64,000 nt of DNA from Psychrobacter aestuarii (GCF_904846035.1 NZ_CAJGYT010000001.1:930001-994000); one strand, 5' to 3'. Positions 1-9,021 are shown, numbered from the stretch's first letter. Made by a program: numbers and translations. The notes: generated by a model from the sequence alone, not told the origin.

Positions 1-58
1 CCAATGCCGCATAGCCCGCTTGCGTAGCCAAAATTTTATTAATAAAAGACGTTTGCAT
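1..58 (-). CDS. DoxX-like membrane protein (partial, N terminus only)
   Basis: Only the first 19 codons lie in the window; the gene runs off the left edge. The ATG at 58 is preceded on the minus strand by an AGAGGG ribosome binding site. The peptide starts MQTSFINKILATQAGYAAL, which resembles the start of DoxX-family small inner-membrane proteins (a short amphipathic start before the first helix). It is divergent from the LysR gene, which would be the natural candidate regulator. The family call rests on very few residues; the existence of the gene is better supported than its identity. Confidence 0.45.
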   Translation of the reverse strand, partial: MQTSFINKILATQAGYAAL

Positions 59-256
59 AATAAACCCTCTAACATGATGCATAAAAGATGATGTCGCCAT
101 CGTAATGAGGTCAGTTTACTATCAACAATTTAAAAGAATAAGCCTGTATTTATTGAATAATTAACAACATATCATGGATAATTAGGAAAAGATGTCGGAT
201 GGATAAGCAGATATTTGGCTAACAGTAAGATAAAAAGACTAAATAAAGGACAAAAA
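59..256. promoter_or_regulatory. divergent promoter region between DoxX-like gene and LysR gene
   Basis: About 200 bases of AT-rich sequence separate two divergent start codons. LysR regulators usually bind such shared regions to control the divergent gene and themselves. I could not single out a convincing T-N11-A operator or promoter hexamers, so this marks the expected control region only. Confidence 0.35.
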
Positions 257-1189
257 ATGGACAGAATAGATGCGATGCGCGCTTTTGTCGCGGTCGTCAA
301 TGAAGGCAGCTTTAGCAAAGCGGCTGGTAGCTTGGGCCTCTCGCCGCAGCTGGTCAGTAAATACGTCTCAAAGTTAGAAGAAAAGCTGGGCACACGGCTG
401 CTACAGCGCACCACGCGGCAAGTGAGCGTCACAGAAGCAGGCAGTCGGTATTTTATCCATGCGCAGCAGATTTTGCTGAGTATTGATGAGATGGCAGCGC
501 AGTTGAACGGCTTACAGCAAAGCCCCAAAGGCGTCTTACGTATCAGTGCGCCCGTGTCATTTGCGCTCAAGCACATGGTCACGTTGACCCGCGATTTTCA
601 AAAGCGTTATCCAGCGGTCACTATTGATTTGCAGCTGAACGACCGAAAGGTCGATATTATTGAAGAAGGCTTTGATGTGGCGCTGCGTATCGGCGAGCTA
701 AAAAGCTCGTCACTCATTGCCAAGCAGATTGCGCCGGTGCGCGTGGTGCTGTGCGCCGCGCCTGAGTATCTGCGTGAGTACGGCACGCCGACCACACTTG
801 CCGAGCTGGACGACCACCGTTACTTGCACTACAGCTATATGAACATGGAAGCCAAAGGCGTGATTTACGAGTATTTAAAGGCGCGCTATTTTAAGCAAAG
901 CAGCACCTTTTATAGCAATAATGGCGATGTGCTGGTGGAGTCTGCTGGCGCAGGTGCTGGCTTTGTATTGCAGCCGACATTCATCGCCAGCGACGCGCTT
1001 GGCACAGGCAAACTGGTGACGATACTGCCGCAATACGAGCCTGAGCCGATACATCTATACGCCGTCTACGCGCACAAAAAACTACTGCCGCATAAGGTGC
1101 GCTGTTTTATTGATTTTATCAGTGACTACTATGGCGCACCGCCATATTGGGATAGGGCGGTGCCGTTGGGTGAGGATATAAGGGAGTAA
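257..1189 (+). CDS. LysR-family transcriptional regulator
   Basis: A 310-residue DNA-binding regulator of normal LysR length. An N-terminal winged helix-turn-helix occupies about residues 1-60 (AMRAFVAVVNEGSFSKAAGSL is typical of the family), followed by a periplasmic-binding-protein-like effector domain from about residue 88 to the end. The ATG at 257 is preferred over an in-frame TTG 14 codons upstream because AAAGGA sits just before it and the protein then begins MDRIDAMRAF as in close relatives of the CrgA-type subgroup. It is divergent from the DoxX-like gene, so it probably controls that gene. The inducer cannot be read from the sequence. Confidence 0.9.
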   Translation: MDRIDAMRAFVAVVNEGSFSKAAGSLGLSPQLVSKYVSKLEEKLGTRLLQRTTRQVSVTEAGSRYFIHAQQILLSIDEMAAQLNGLQQSPKGVLRISAPVSFALKHMVTLTRDFQKRYPAVTIDLQLNDRKVDIIEEGFDVALRIGELKSSSLIAKQIAPVRVVLCAAPEYLREYGTPTTLAELDDHRYLHYSYMNMEAKGVIYEYLKARYFKQSSTFYSNNGDVLVESAGAGAGFVLQPTFIASDALGTGKLVTILPQYEPEPIHLYAVYAHKKLLPHKVRCFIDFISDYYGAPPYWDRAVPLGEDIRE

Positions 1190-1206
1190 AAATAGTTTTG
1201 TGTGGC

Positions 1207-1548
1207 TTAGACCAGTATTTTTTTAAGCTCAGCTTTACTTGGCGCGCTGTGATAATTGATGACAGCGACATCACCTAAAAGGCGCTCGCCAACAGGGATT
1301 TTTTTATCTATCGTAATCATGGCGACTTTCTTATCCTGCTCGGTGATGAGCAAGTGATTGGCACGGCGGGTCACGCGGTAGTGCGCAAACGCCTTTTCAA
1401 TCAGTGCTGCCGTTTTTTGTAGCGCATCATTACTCGGCGGCGTGCCAGTTTTGCCTGTGGCAGCCTTGTCCCCACGTTTTGAGGCAATCAGCCACAGCAC
1501 CGCAATCACAGCGATAATTATCAGCAGCCACCATGTTCCATCGATCAT
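1207..1548 (-). CDS. small single-pass membrane protein, unknown function
   Basis: A 113-residue protein that I do not recognise. It begins MIDGTWWLLIIIAVIAVLWL, one N-terminal transmembrane helix (about residues 5-21), followed by a basic stretch and a soluble C-terminal domain of about 80 residues. The ATG at 1548 has an AGGGAG ribosome binding site six bases upstream; a longer reading frame opening at 1620 lacks one and would place an odd extra segment before the helix. It lies downstream of and in the same direction as the deaminase gene, about 125 bases after its stop, and is convergent with the LysR gene. Confidence 0.7.
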   Translation of the reverse strand: MIDGTWWLLIIIAVIAVLWLIASKRGDKAATGKTGTPPSNDALQKTAALIEKAFAHYRVTRRANHLLITEQDKKVAMITIDKKIPVGERLLGDVAVINYHSAPSKAELKKILV

Positions 1549-1673
1549 CCTATACTCCCTGCATGCACCCAAAAAAATCGTTGTAAAAGCCATAAAAAAA
1601 GGCACGACATAGTATCGCACCTCTTTTGTGTCAGGTAAAAGCCGTCTGTCTTAATGCTAACGCCATAGGGCGC

Positions 1674-2690
1674 TTAGCGTGCTGCTATCGCATCGACCTT
1701 GGCAAGGTACGCCGCCTTTTGCGCGTCATCAATGAATGCTGAGCGAAAGCCATTTTTGACCAAGGTCACGACATCGTCTGCACTTAAAGGCAGATGGTCG
1801 CACAAGTTGGTAAAGTTTTGGTTCAGATAGCCTTTAAAATAAGCAGGGTCGTCTGAATGGACACTGACGTTCAGACCGTAATCGAGCAAGTCTTTGATAT
1901 TGTGCTGGTCATAATGGTCAAAAACGCGCAGCTCAATGTTCGAGTTTGGGCAGACGGTCAGCGGCATTTGCGTGTCTTTTAAGCGCAGCATCAGCGTATC
2001 GCTATGAATCGACTGTACGCCGTGGTCGATACGGTGGATATTAAGCAAATCCAGCGCTTCATTAATATAAGAAAAGTCCGCCTCTTCACCTGCGTGCGCG
2101 ACCAGTTTAAAACCGTGCTCAGCGGCGGCTTTGAATACTGCCGCAAATTTTGATGGCGGGTTGCCCACTTCTGAGGAGTCCAGCCCCACACCGATGATGT
2201 CATCTTTATAAGGCAGCGCTTCTTCAAGGGTCGCAAAGGCGTCAGCTTCGGACAAATGGCGCAAAAAGCACATGATGATGCAAGAGGTGATGCCGTGCTG
2301 ACTGTGCGCATCGGCAAGCGCTGCTTTGATACCGCCAATCACTGCGGAAAATGGCACGCCGCGCTCAGTATGCGTCTGCGGGTCAAAGAATATCTCGGTG
2401 TGGACGATGTTGTTTTCGAGGCACTTTTCGATATATGCCCACGTCAGGTCATAAAAGTCATCTTGGGTCTGCAGGACGTTTGCGCCTGCATAATAGATGT
2501 CCAAAAAGCTCTGTAGGTTGCTAAAATTATAGGCGCGGCGGACATCCTCAATGCTGTCATAAGGAATGGCCACGTTGTTTTTTTTGGCCAACCGAAACAT
2601 CAGCTCAGGCTCAAGCGAACCTTCAATGTGTAGATGCAGCTCGGCTTTTGGTAGCGCACGAATCAAGTCGGGCATAGCGTGTGTAGGCAT
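1674..2690 (-). CDS. adenine deaminase (adenosine deaminase superfamily)
   Basis: A 338-residue cytosolic zinc enzyme that most likely hydrolyses adenine to hypoxanthine and ammonia for purine salvage. The N-terminal metal motif HLH lies in PKAELHLHIEGSLEPEL (about residues 14-30), the third metal histidine in LVAHAGEE (about 197), the catalytic glutamate in the same HAGEE motif, and the last metal aspartate in VHSDDPAYFKGY (about 279). The SDDPAYF-GGY-like ending and the FDPQTHTERG motif match the adenine deaminase branch described from Pseudomonas rather than classical adenosine deaminase. Length is normal. A short GC-rich inverted repeat overlaps the stop codon but lacks a T-run. Substrate assignment is by family resemblance. 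Confidence 0.85.
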   Translation of the reverse strand: MPTHAMPDLIRALPKAELHLHIEGSLEPELMFRLAKKNNVAIPYDSIEDVRRAYNFSNLQSFLDIYYAGANVLQTQDDFYDLTWAYIEKCLENNIVHTEIFFDPQTHTERGVPFSAVIGGIKAALADAHSQHGITSCIIMCFLRHLSEADAFATLEEALPYKDDIIGVGLDSSEVGNPPSKFAAVFKAAAEHGFKLVAHAGEEADFSYINEALDLLNIHRIDHGVQSIHSDTLMLRLKDTQMPLTVCPNSNIELRVFDHYDQHNIKDLLDYGLNVSVHSDDPAYFKGYLNQNFTNLCDHLPLSADDVVTLVKNGFRSAFIDDAQKAAYLAKVDAIAAR

Positions 2691-2805
2691 AATTAGGCAC
2701 CACGATACAAATAAAGGCGCGTATTATGCCATATTCTGTCCGCCTGCGCTGACCACTTACGCTACTGTTTGTCGTACTGGTCAGTTTTATATGGGTCGTG
2801 CTTTG

Positions 2806-3336
2806 CTACTTTAGATGTACCACCGTATCGGACAGCTCATTACCTGTCGGGTCGTCCTCAAGGCGATAGTATTGGCGCAGCAGTTGCCCAATCTCTGCAA
2901 GCAGCTCGCCGAGGCTGTCCTCTATTTTTTGGTTGCTGATGCCAGACAGCGCTTTGTCACACATCGCCTGCCAAACCGTCGGGCTGACATGCGCGTTGAT
3001 ACCTCGGTCAGCGATGATGTTCAGGCTTTTTTCGCAAATATTGACATACACCAAAATACCCGTGTTTTCTTCCGTGTCCCACACGCGGTACTCACTGAAT
3101 AGGTCAATAGCGCGCTCTCGGGTATCGGTATGATAGGCCATCTCAATCGGTAAGTGGTTTTCAATGATTAAAAACACCTCGCCACGGTGTCCACGTTCAG
3201 CGGCGGTGACCTTTTCGCTCAAACGCGCTTTGACCGCAGGCGTCAACCAGCGGCTGTGCAGCATCGGTACGAACAGCACTTGCCGCCACCAGCGAGACAG
3301 GCTGTCTTTGGCCGTAGGCGCCTTGGGTTGTGTCAT
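2806..3336 (-). CDS. TPM-domain protein (YgcG/TPM family), short form
   Basis: A 176-residue protein with one TPM domain (about residues 35-150). Visible family features are the AAERGHRGEVFLIIE strand, an acidic EYRVWDTEENTGILVYVNI core and the NIIADRGI strand. There is no signal peptide or Gly-rich tail, so it may be cytosolic or membrane-associated through the N-terminal SRWWRQVLF segment. The ATG at 3336 is chosen over a TTG five codons upstream, because the ribosome binding site GAGGA lies between them. It is the third gene of a minus-strand set lemA - long TPM protein - this gene, with gaps of about 80 bases. TPM domains are linked to membrane and photosystem quality control elsewhere; the role here is unknown. 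Confidence 0.8.
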   Translation of the reverse strand: MTQPKAPTAKDSLSRWWRQVLFVPMLHSRWLTPAVKARLSEKVTAAERGHRGEVFLIIENHLPIEMAYHTDTRERAIDLFSEYRVWDTEENTGILVYVNICEKSLNIIADRGINAHVSPTVWQAMCDKALSGISNQKIEDSLGELLAEIGQLLRQYYRLEDDPTGNELSDTVVHLK

Positions 3337-3419
3337 GGTTGTGTTCCTCAAATATCAATAAACTGTACGCATCTGCGCAAAAATCATGGCGTCATTTGTT
3401 GTTATCGTTCTATCATCTA

Positions 3420-4592
3420 TTACCATGAGCCGCCAGCGCCGCCACCACCAAAGCCGCCACCGCCGCCGCCAAAGCCGCCCCCACCGAAGCCGCCGCCGCT
3501 ACCACCGCCGCCACCAAAACCTGGCACGACAATCATACCGCCGCCGCCACGACCACCGCTTCCGCCTTTACCGCCGCCACCTGAGCGCCGCGAGATTAAG
3601 AACATCCACAAAAATATCGCCATAATCAGCGTCATAAAAAAGCCGCCGCCAAGCGCGAGTGACCCTGCAAAAAAACCACCTGCCGTGACCAAAGAGCCAA
3701 AGATACGCCCAAGCAGCTGCGTCAAAAAAGTACCAAAGATAAGAGCCATAATAAACAGCACAATGGTCGATGGCGCTTCATCACTGTTTTCTGCCTGTTG
3801 ACTGGCGGCTGCTTCGTCAGCACGTGCCAGCACTTCAGGGTCTGCGGTCAGGCGCGACTCAATACGATTGATACCCGCGCTTAAACCGCCAGCATAGTCG
3901 TTTTGCTTAAAATACGGGGTCATGTCTTCACGGATGATGCGACTGGCGACCACATCAGGTATCACGCCCTCTAATCCGTAACCGGTTAATACATAGACTT
4001 CACGATCATTGACCGCCAACACGATGAGCAGACCATCATCGACATCTTCGCGCCCCAACTGCCACTTTTCTGCCACTTGCAACGCATAATCAAAAATAGG
4101 CACACCATTGGTCGTGGGCACGATGACCACGGCCGCTTGTGCCAGTCCTTGCTGATAAATGCTTTGTAACTGCGCGGTCAGTTGCTGGTTTTCGCTACTC
4201 GTTAAGATATTGGCCTCATCGACCACAGGCGAGTTTAGAATCAGCTTGTCGGCATCGACCGCCGCAGCATTAGAGGTACGCGGTGCAGGAGTATCCTCCG
4301 CGCTGGCGGTAGCGATGTCGTCATCACTTGCTGCACGCGGGTTGATGGCGTCGTTATTTAATATGCCATCGTTAATCGCCTCATTACCGAGCACGGCGTC
4401 GTTAATGGCTTCATTGCCTTGCCCTGCTCTACTAATCGCCACCACATCATCGACCGCTTGGTCACTGCTGCCAGCAGCTTGGGTGCGCGTGATGGTCGCC
4501 TCAGCGTCATTCGGCGCAGCCTGCACCAGCGGCGCACCGCCTATGCCGTACACCAGCAGACTGACTGTCGCTATTTTTTTAAAAACATCCAT
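3420..4592 (-). CDS. TPM-domain secreted/membrane protein with Gly-rich tail (YgcG-like)
   Basis: A 390-residue protein. A signal peptide (about residues 1-26, ending VQAAP) is followed by a spacer carrying three degenerate nine-residue repeats of NEAINDxxL type, then a TPM domain at about 120-245 (VDEANILTS at its start, DDGLLIVLAVNDREVYV in its core). Two hydrophobic segments at about 275-345 and a glycine-rich, Ser/Gly C-terminal tail follow, the classic YgcG architecture. The ATG at 4592 has GGTGGAAT upstream; the reading frame is open 18 codons further but without a ribosome binding site. It lies 77 bases downstream of lemA, a partnership seen in many bacteria, so the two probably act together at the inner membrane. 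Confidence 0.85.
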   Translation of the reverse strand: MDVFKKIATVSLLVYGIGGAPLVQAAPNDAEATITRTQAAGSSDQAVDDVVAISRAGQGNEAINDAVLGNEAINDGILNNDAINPRAASDDDIATASAEDTPAPRTSNAAAVDADKLILNSPVVDEANILTSSENQQLTAQLQSIYQQGLAQAAVVIVPTTNGVPIFDYALQVAEKWQLGREDVDDGLLIVLAVNDREVYVLTGYGLEGVIPDVVASRIIREDMTPYFKQNDYAGGLSAGINRIESRLTADPEVLARADEAAASQQAENSDEAPSTIVLFIMALIFGTFLTQLLGRIFGSLVTAGGFFAGSLALGGGFFMTLIMAIFLWMFLISRRSGGGGKGGSGGRGGGGMIVVPGFGGGGGSGGGFGGGGFGGGGGGFGGGGAGGSW

Positions 4593-4669
4593 AACCCGTA
4601 TTCCACCTAAACGACCGATTTGACCCAAAGTGATGCCAGAAGGCACACAGCCTTCTGTACCGATACCAC

Positions 4670-5302
4670 TTACTGTGCGCTTGCCTCACCTTCATTACCA
4701 AAATCAACGCTTGGCGCGGTTGAGATTTCTGCCTCGTTGGCAACACTAAAGTTCTCTTTGGTTTGCATACCAAATACTTTGGCAGTGATGTTGGTTGGGA
4801 ACTGGCGTACCGTGGTGTTGTAGCCTTGGACTTCTTGGATATAGCGGTTACGCGCCACTGCAATGCGGTTTTCTGTGCCTTCTAGCTGCGCTTGTAGGTC
4901 ACGGAACAAGGTGTCTGATTTTAGCTCAGGATAACGCTCTGATACCGCCATCAGGCGTGATAGGGCGCTGCCCATCTGTGCCTGCGCTTGTGCATACTGC
5001 TCAAGCGCTTGTGGATCGTTTAGCACCTCTGGGGTCACATTGATGCTGCCTGCACGCGAGCGCGCTTCGGCGACTTGGGTAAAGACCTCTTGTTCTTGGT
5101 CGGCGTATTGCTTGACCACTTTGACCAAATTGGGAACAAGGTCACTACGGCGCTGATATTGGTTGACCACTTCTGACCAAGCAGCCGTCACTTGCTCGTC
5201 TTGTTGTTGCAAGTTGTTATAGCCACAGCCTGTCAAACTCACGGTAGAGGTGGCAAGTACTGCCGATAGCAGTAGCGGTTTGAAAATAGACTGTCGAGTC
5301 AT
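4670..5302 (-). CDS. lemA: LemA-family lipoprotein
   Basis: A 210-residue LemA protein. The N terminus is a lipoprotein signal with lipobox SLTGC (Cys at about residue 25), and the rest is the family's helical bundle: NNLQQQDEQVTAAWSEVVNQ, then RRSDLVPNLVKVVK and AVARNRYIQEVQGYN. The ATG at 5302 is preceded by TTAGGAGAT, a strong ribosome binding site; a frame that opens 11 codons upstream is not needed. It is the first gene of the lemA-TPM-TPM set. LemA is a membrane-anchored helical protein of uncertain biochemical role, often paired with YgcG/TPM proteins or with the HtpX protease. Confidence 0.92.
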   Translation of the reverse strand: MTRQSIFKPLLLSAVLATSTVSLTGCGYNNLQQQDEQVTAAWSEVVNQYQRRSDLVPNLVKVVKQYADQEQEVFTQVAEARSRAGSINVTPEVLNDPQALEQYAQAQAQMGSALSRLMAVSERYPELKSDTLFRDLQAQLEGTENRIAVARNRYIQEVQGYNTTVRQFPTNITAKVFGMQTKENFSVANEAEISTAPSVDFGNEGEASAQ

Positions 5303-6148
5303 GAAAATATCTCCTAATACTTTATTATCTGGCAAACGCTGCCATTTATGCCCTCAATGATGGCGCTATCGCCCCGCTTTTACAATTCGCCGTTACCAAA
5401 AAACAACCGCAAAGCCTGCCCATATTTGGCTTTGCAACAGGTTGACGATGCGTCACAATGCACGCCCTGCATCAACACATCCACTATGACTGCCCGTTCA
5501 CCATACACTGATGGGCTATGGGTTTTATCGTCTATCAAAGCGTATTTTGATAACTATAAAGGGGCAGTTATATTCATTTAGCGCTAAAAAAAGGGACCAA
5601 AAACGCACAAAAAGCATATCTATCAGCCCCTTAGATGAATTACATTTATGTATATACCTATTTTTTTGCGGTATTGGCAATTTTGCATGAATATAACTTA
5701 GGTTGGCACAAAAACCGCTAGCAATTACCTACGATTTATGGCAAATTGCAGTTACAAGGCAGCACCATTTACATTCATTTGGTATTAGATTTGTAGTGTA
5801 TTTATTTATAATGATACGCCTTTCTATCAATCTAACCCCAAACGGATATAAATTGCGAAGTAGGTTGCCTATAGACGGTGGGATGTTTGGTCAGTAGTAT
5901 CCGAGTAGCCATCCCCATTTCGTATCTGTTTTATCCGTAGGGCTCAGATTGGGTCAGCGCTTTGATGTAACATACGGTTGTATACCGCAGATACTATAAA
6001 AGCAAAAGGAATTGTGACCGCTGTTTGGCGGATAATACAGATGAATTGTCTTTATTTTCAGTAAAAATCCATGGTCGTAGACCATCCGTTGGCACGATTG
6101 CCGCTACGATTACTGTTGATATCTGAGGTTCGTTTAAGGAACACATCT
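5303..6148. other. long intergenic stretch, no gene recognised
   Basis: About 850 bases between the divergent lemA and symporter genes. Short open frames exist (for example 77 codons at 5348-5581), but they lack ribosome binding sites and protein-like composition. I see no tRNA, riboswitch core or strong hairpin. It must contain the two divergent promoters. The size is unusual for this otherwise compact window and may reflect a decayed gene or an unrecognised small RNA. Confidence 0.5.
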
Positions 6149-7687
6149 ATGGAAAGTTTAGTCAACGCATTAAACGGAATTATCTGGAGCAGTGCGCTCA
6201 TCTATCTGTGCTTAGGCGCAGGTCTGTTCTACTCTATCATGACGCGCTTTGTGCAAGTGCGTTTGTTCAAAGAAATGATTCGCCTACTGTTCAGTGGCAA
6301 ATCAAGTGACGACGGTATTTCATCCTTTCAGGCGCTTGCGGTATCACTCGCAGGTCGTGTCGGTATGGGCAACATCGCTGGTGTCGCCGCCGCCATCGGT
6401 TTTGGTGGTCCTGGTGCGGTATTTTGGATGTGGGTCGTTGCGTTCTTAGGCGCATCAACTGCGTATGTCGAATCAACGCTCGCTCAGATTTATAAAGAAA
6501 AAGATATGGTCACGGGTCAATACCGTGGTGGTCCTGCGTACTATTTTGAGCGCGCATTGGGTCAACGCTGGTACGGTGTGGTCTTCGCCATCTCATCAAT
6601 CCTAGCGTGTGGTATCTTCTTGCCAGGCGTACAGGCGAACGGCGTTATCAACGCATTCACTCAGGTTCTGGGTGAAGGTACTACCATGAACGTTATGGGT
6701 ATGGATGTTGGCTCTATGCGTCTGACAGCATTGGTCATTATCCTTATTGTATTGGGCATCATCATTTTCGGTGGTATCAAACGTATCGCAACCTTTACCG
6801 AATTTGCCGTTCCTTTCATGGCAATCGGCTACATCGCGCTTGCCCTTATCATCATGTTCCTAAACTTCGACATGATTCCTACCGTGTTCGGTAGCATCAT
6901 CGGCGACGCATTCAGCGCGCAGGCTGGCTTTGGTGCGGCGATTGGTTGGGGTGTAAAACGTGGTATTTACTCAAACGAAGCAGGTCAGGGTACAGGTCCT
7001 CACGCGGCGGGTGCGGCAGAAGTCGATCACCCAGCACAGCAGGGCTTGGTACAGGCATTCTCAGTTTACGTTGATACCCTACTCGTGTGTTCTGCAACTG
7101 CGTTCATGATTTTGACCATGGGCACGTACAACATCCAAGGTACGCTACCAGAAGGTCAGTTCATCGTACAAAACGTCGCAGCGGCTACTGAAATCAACTC
7201 ACCTGCCTTTACGCAAATGGCAATGGAATCGTTCTACGGCGGCGTTGGTGATACCTTTATTGCGATTGCGGTATTCTTCTTCGCTTTCACCACCATCCTA
7301 GCGTACTACTACATCGCTGAAGTCAACGTGGCGTACCTAACCCGCTTTGTCAGTCAAAATGCCAATAAGCTTGGTTTGACACTGGTTAAAATCGTCATCA
7401 TGATTATGGTTGCCTACGGCGGTCTAAACTCAGCAGGCTACATCTGGGGTCTTGGTGATATCGGTGTAGGCTTGATGGCATGGCTTAACATCTTGGGTAT
7501 CTTGGTCATCTTCTTTGTGGCGCGCCCAACCATCACTATCCTCAAAGACTACGAAGCACAGCGTAAAGCTGGCGTCAGTCAGTACACTTTTGATCCAGCC
7601 AAATTCGGTATCAAGAATGCACCATACTGGGAAGAACGCTGTGAAGCACGTGCTAAAGCTGACTTGGATAAGACACCACGTCCATAA
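6149..7687 (+). CDS. sodium:alanine/glycine symporter, AGCS family
   Basis: A 512-residue integral membrane protein that imports a small amino acid (alanine or glycine) with Na+. The family signature GRVGMGNIAGVAAAIGFGGP lies at about residues 68-87 and is followed by AVFWMWVVAFLGASTAYVES; SNEAGQGTGPHAAGAA, a second AGCS hallmark, is near residue 275. About ten hydrophobic helices are visible. The ATG at 6149 has AAGGA eight bases upstream, and the product then starts MESLVNALNGIIW as expected; the frame opens 26 codons earlier without support. It stands alone, with a strong terminator directly downstream. Substrate choice cannot be read from the sequence. Confidence 0.93.
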   Translation: MESLVNALNGIIWSSALIYLCLGAGLFYSIMTRFVQVRLFKEMIRLLFSGKSSDDGISSFQALAVSLAGRVGMGNIAGVAAAIGFGGPGAVFWMWVVAFLGASTAYVESTLAQIYKEKDMVTGQYRGGPAYYFERALGQRWYGVVFAISSILACGIFLPGVQANGVINAFTQVLGEGTTMNVMGMDVGSMRLTALVIILIVLGIIIFGGIKRIATFTEFAVPFMAIGYIALALIIMFLNFDMIPTVFGSIIGDAFSAQAGFGAAIGWGVKRGIYSNEAGQGTGPHAAGAAEVDHPAQQGLVQAFSVYVDTLLVCSATAFMILTMGTYNIQGTLPEGQFIVQNVAAATEINSPAFTQMAMESFYGGVGDTFIAIAVFFFAFTTILAYYYIAEVNVAYLTRFVSQNANKLGLTLVKIVIMIMVAYGGLNSAGYIWGLGDIGVGLMAWLNILGILVIFFVARPTITILKDYEAQRKAGVSQYTFDPAKFGIKNAPYWEERCEARAKADLDKTPRP

Positions 7688-7713
7688 CCTTCTTACCTCT
7701 TAATTGAAACATT

Positions 7714-7747
7714 AGCAGCCCAAGTTCATACTTGGGCTGCTTTTTTA
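7714..7747 (+). terminator. Rho-independent terminator of the AGCS symporter gene
   Basis: An 11-bp perfect stem AGCAGCCCAAG / CTTGGGCTGCT with a six-base loop is followed by six T residues, 26 bases after the symporter stop codon. Confidence 0.9.
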
Positions 7748-8046
7748 TACGTGCTTTCGATTGGTGTTAACAGGCGCGCTACTAACTCACAGCCCCTATC
7801 CATCAGTATATCGCTATAGGCAATAGGTAGCGCCACAATACTTAAATATGTGCAAGTCGTCATCAGCGCATCATAGCGTGTCATGCATGCCTATCTCCCC
7901 CATACGCCGCTTACAAGCTGCGCTATGTCCCTTTGCTATGCAAGTTAGGATACCCCCTTACAGATACGACTCAAACGTGAGCATTGCCCTATTGTGTGCC
8001 TGCGTTCTTCTTGATGTGTCTGAACCTGCGTGTGTCCAATAGCCAT
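7748..8046. other. intergenic stretch, no gene seen
   Basis: Roughly 300 bases between two terminators, downstream of two convergent genes. A 64-codon frame at 7848-8042 has no ribosome binding site and an implausible composition. Nothing else recognised. Confidence 0.5.
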
Positions 8047-8079
8047 AAAAAAACCCAACCAAAACGGCTGGGTTTTTTG
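8047..8079 (-). terminator. Rho-independent terminator of the first fasciclin gene
   Basis: Read on the minus strand, a stem CCCAGCC / GGTTGGG (one mismatch) is followed by seven T residues; A-runs on the other side may make it bidirectional. It lies about 60 bases after the stop codon of the fasciclin lipoprotein gene. Confidence 0.85.
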
Positions 8080-8137
8080 TCTTTAACAGATGGTTATAGC
8101 TTACGCTTGGTAGGCTAAACTGTTTACTGTACGGTGA

Positions 8138-8785
8138 TTATTTAGGCATCAATACGGTGTCGATAGTATGTACCACACCATTGGTTGCCATCATGTCTGT
8201 ACCGACGATTTTGGCTTTGTTGCCACTGGCATCAGTGATGGTGTTGTCTTCGCTGATTGAGATGGTGCCGCCATTTTCGGTTTCAATGTCTTGACCGTAA
8301 GGGATATCTGCCGCTTTCACGACTTTACCCACAACGTGGTATGGCAGTACTTTTTTCAGCGTTTCGGTGTCAGCCAATAGCTCTTCTTTGGTCTTGCCCA
8401 TGTCAGTCAATAGCTTGTTAAACGCTTCGTCTGTTGGTGCAAATACAGTGTACTCGCCGCTTTCCATCAACATGGTGTCTAGACCTGCTGCTTTTAGTGC
8501 AGCCGTCAATACGGTTAGGTTTTCATTGGCTGCTGCCATCTCGCCGATGCTTTGGGTCGCCATGCCGTCCGCTGCCATATCGTCAGCAGGCATCGCGCTT
8601 GCGTCTGCTTCTGGCATTGTTTCTGCTGGCATTTCTGTTTCAGGGGTCATTTCCTGATCAGCAGTCATTGGTGCTTCTGTTTCTGCAGGGGTTTCAGTTT
8701 CGGCGGTATCGTTGTTGCTACACGCTGCCAATGGCAAAGTCATGGCAACCGCTAGAGGCAATAATGTCGTTTTTAGATTAAACAT
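8138..8785 (-). CDS. fasciclin (FAS1) domain lipoprotein with acidic linker
   Basis: A 215-residue lipoprotein. The signal peptide ends in lipobox LAACS (Cys at residue 22). A linker of about 50 residues is very rich in Glu, Thr, Pro, Met and Ala (TETPAETEAPMTADQEMT is typical). One FAS1 domain follows at about 78-215, with its conserved YTVFAPTDEAFNKL, LPYHVV and NGVVHTIDTVLMPK motifs. FAS1 domains mediate surface adhesion or protein contacts; bacterial single-domain forms are secreted or lipid-anchored. It is transcribed in the same direction as a second FAS1 lipoprotein 280 bases upstream, but a hairpin lies between them, so they are probably separate transcripts. Confidence 0.92.
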   Translation of the reverse strand: MFNLKTTLLPLAVAMTLPLAACSNNDTAETETPAETEAPMTADQEMTPETEMPAETMPEADASAMPADDMAADGMATQSIGEMAAANENLTVLTAALKAAGLDTMLMESGEYTVFAPTDEAFNKLLTDMGKTKEELLADTETLKKVLPYHVVGKVVKAADIPYGQDIETENGGTISISEDNTITDASGNKAKIVGTDMMATNGVVHTIDTVLMPK

Positions 8786-8986
8786 GGTATATCCTTATTA
8801 TGTAGTAGTGACAGATAAAATACACGAAACAAAAAATCACACCATTCAATGCACGCTAGCGATACGTCGATAATGCCAAAAGTGGCGACAAAATAAGCTT
8901 GAACATTGTGTTGGTTGTTGTGCTTTTATTGTTGATTATAGGGCTGTGGTTAATGGTTTGGCGAACGAGCCGCCGCTTTAGTCTAA

Positions 8987-9021
8987 AATTGCCAATATGG
9001 ACGTACTCAATATTGGCAATT
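8987..9021 (-). terminator. hairpin downstream of second fasciclin gene
   Basis: A perfect 12-bp inverted repeat AATTGCCAATAT / ATATTGGCAATT with an 11-base loop lies about 45 bases after the stop of the 9067-9621 gene. The T-run on the minus strand is short, so it may be a weak terminator or an mRNA-stabilising hairpin rather than a classical terminator. The palindrome could instead be a protein binding site upstream of the next gene. Confidence 0.55.

Noticed and set aside
3187..3801. Long plus-strand frame with a proline-rich run
   Set aside because: It is the antisense of the glycine-rich tail of the TPM protein (Gly codons read as Pro) and extends across the short TPM gene start; no ribosome binding site.
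5348..5581. 77-codon frame between lemA and the symporter
   Set aside because: No ribosome binding site, odd composition with many Pro, Cys and Ser, and no resemblance to known families.
5900..6148. Possible glycine riboswitch before the AGCS symporter
   Set aside because: Such transporters are often controlled this way, but the conserved tandem aptamer core and GGGAGAG-like elements are not visible.
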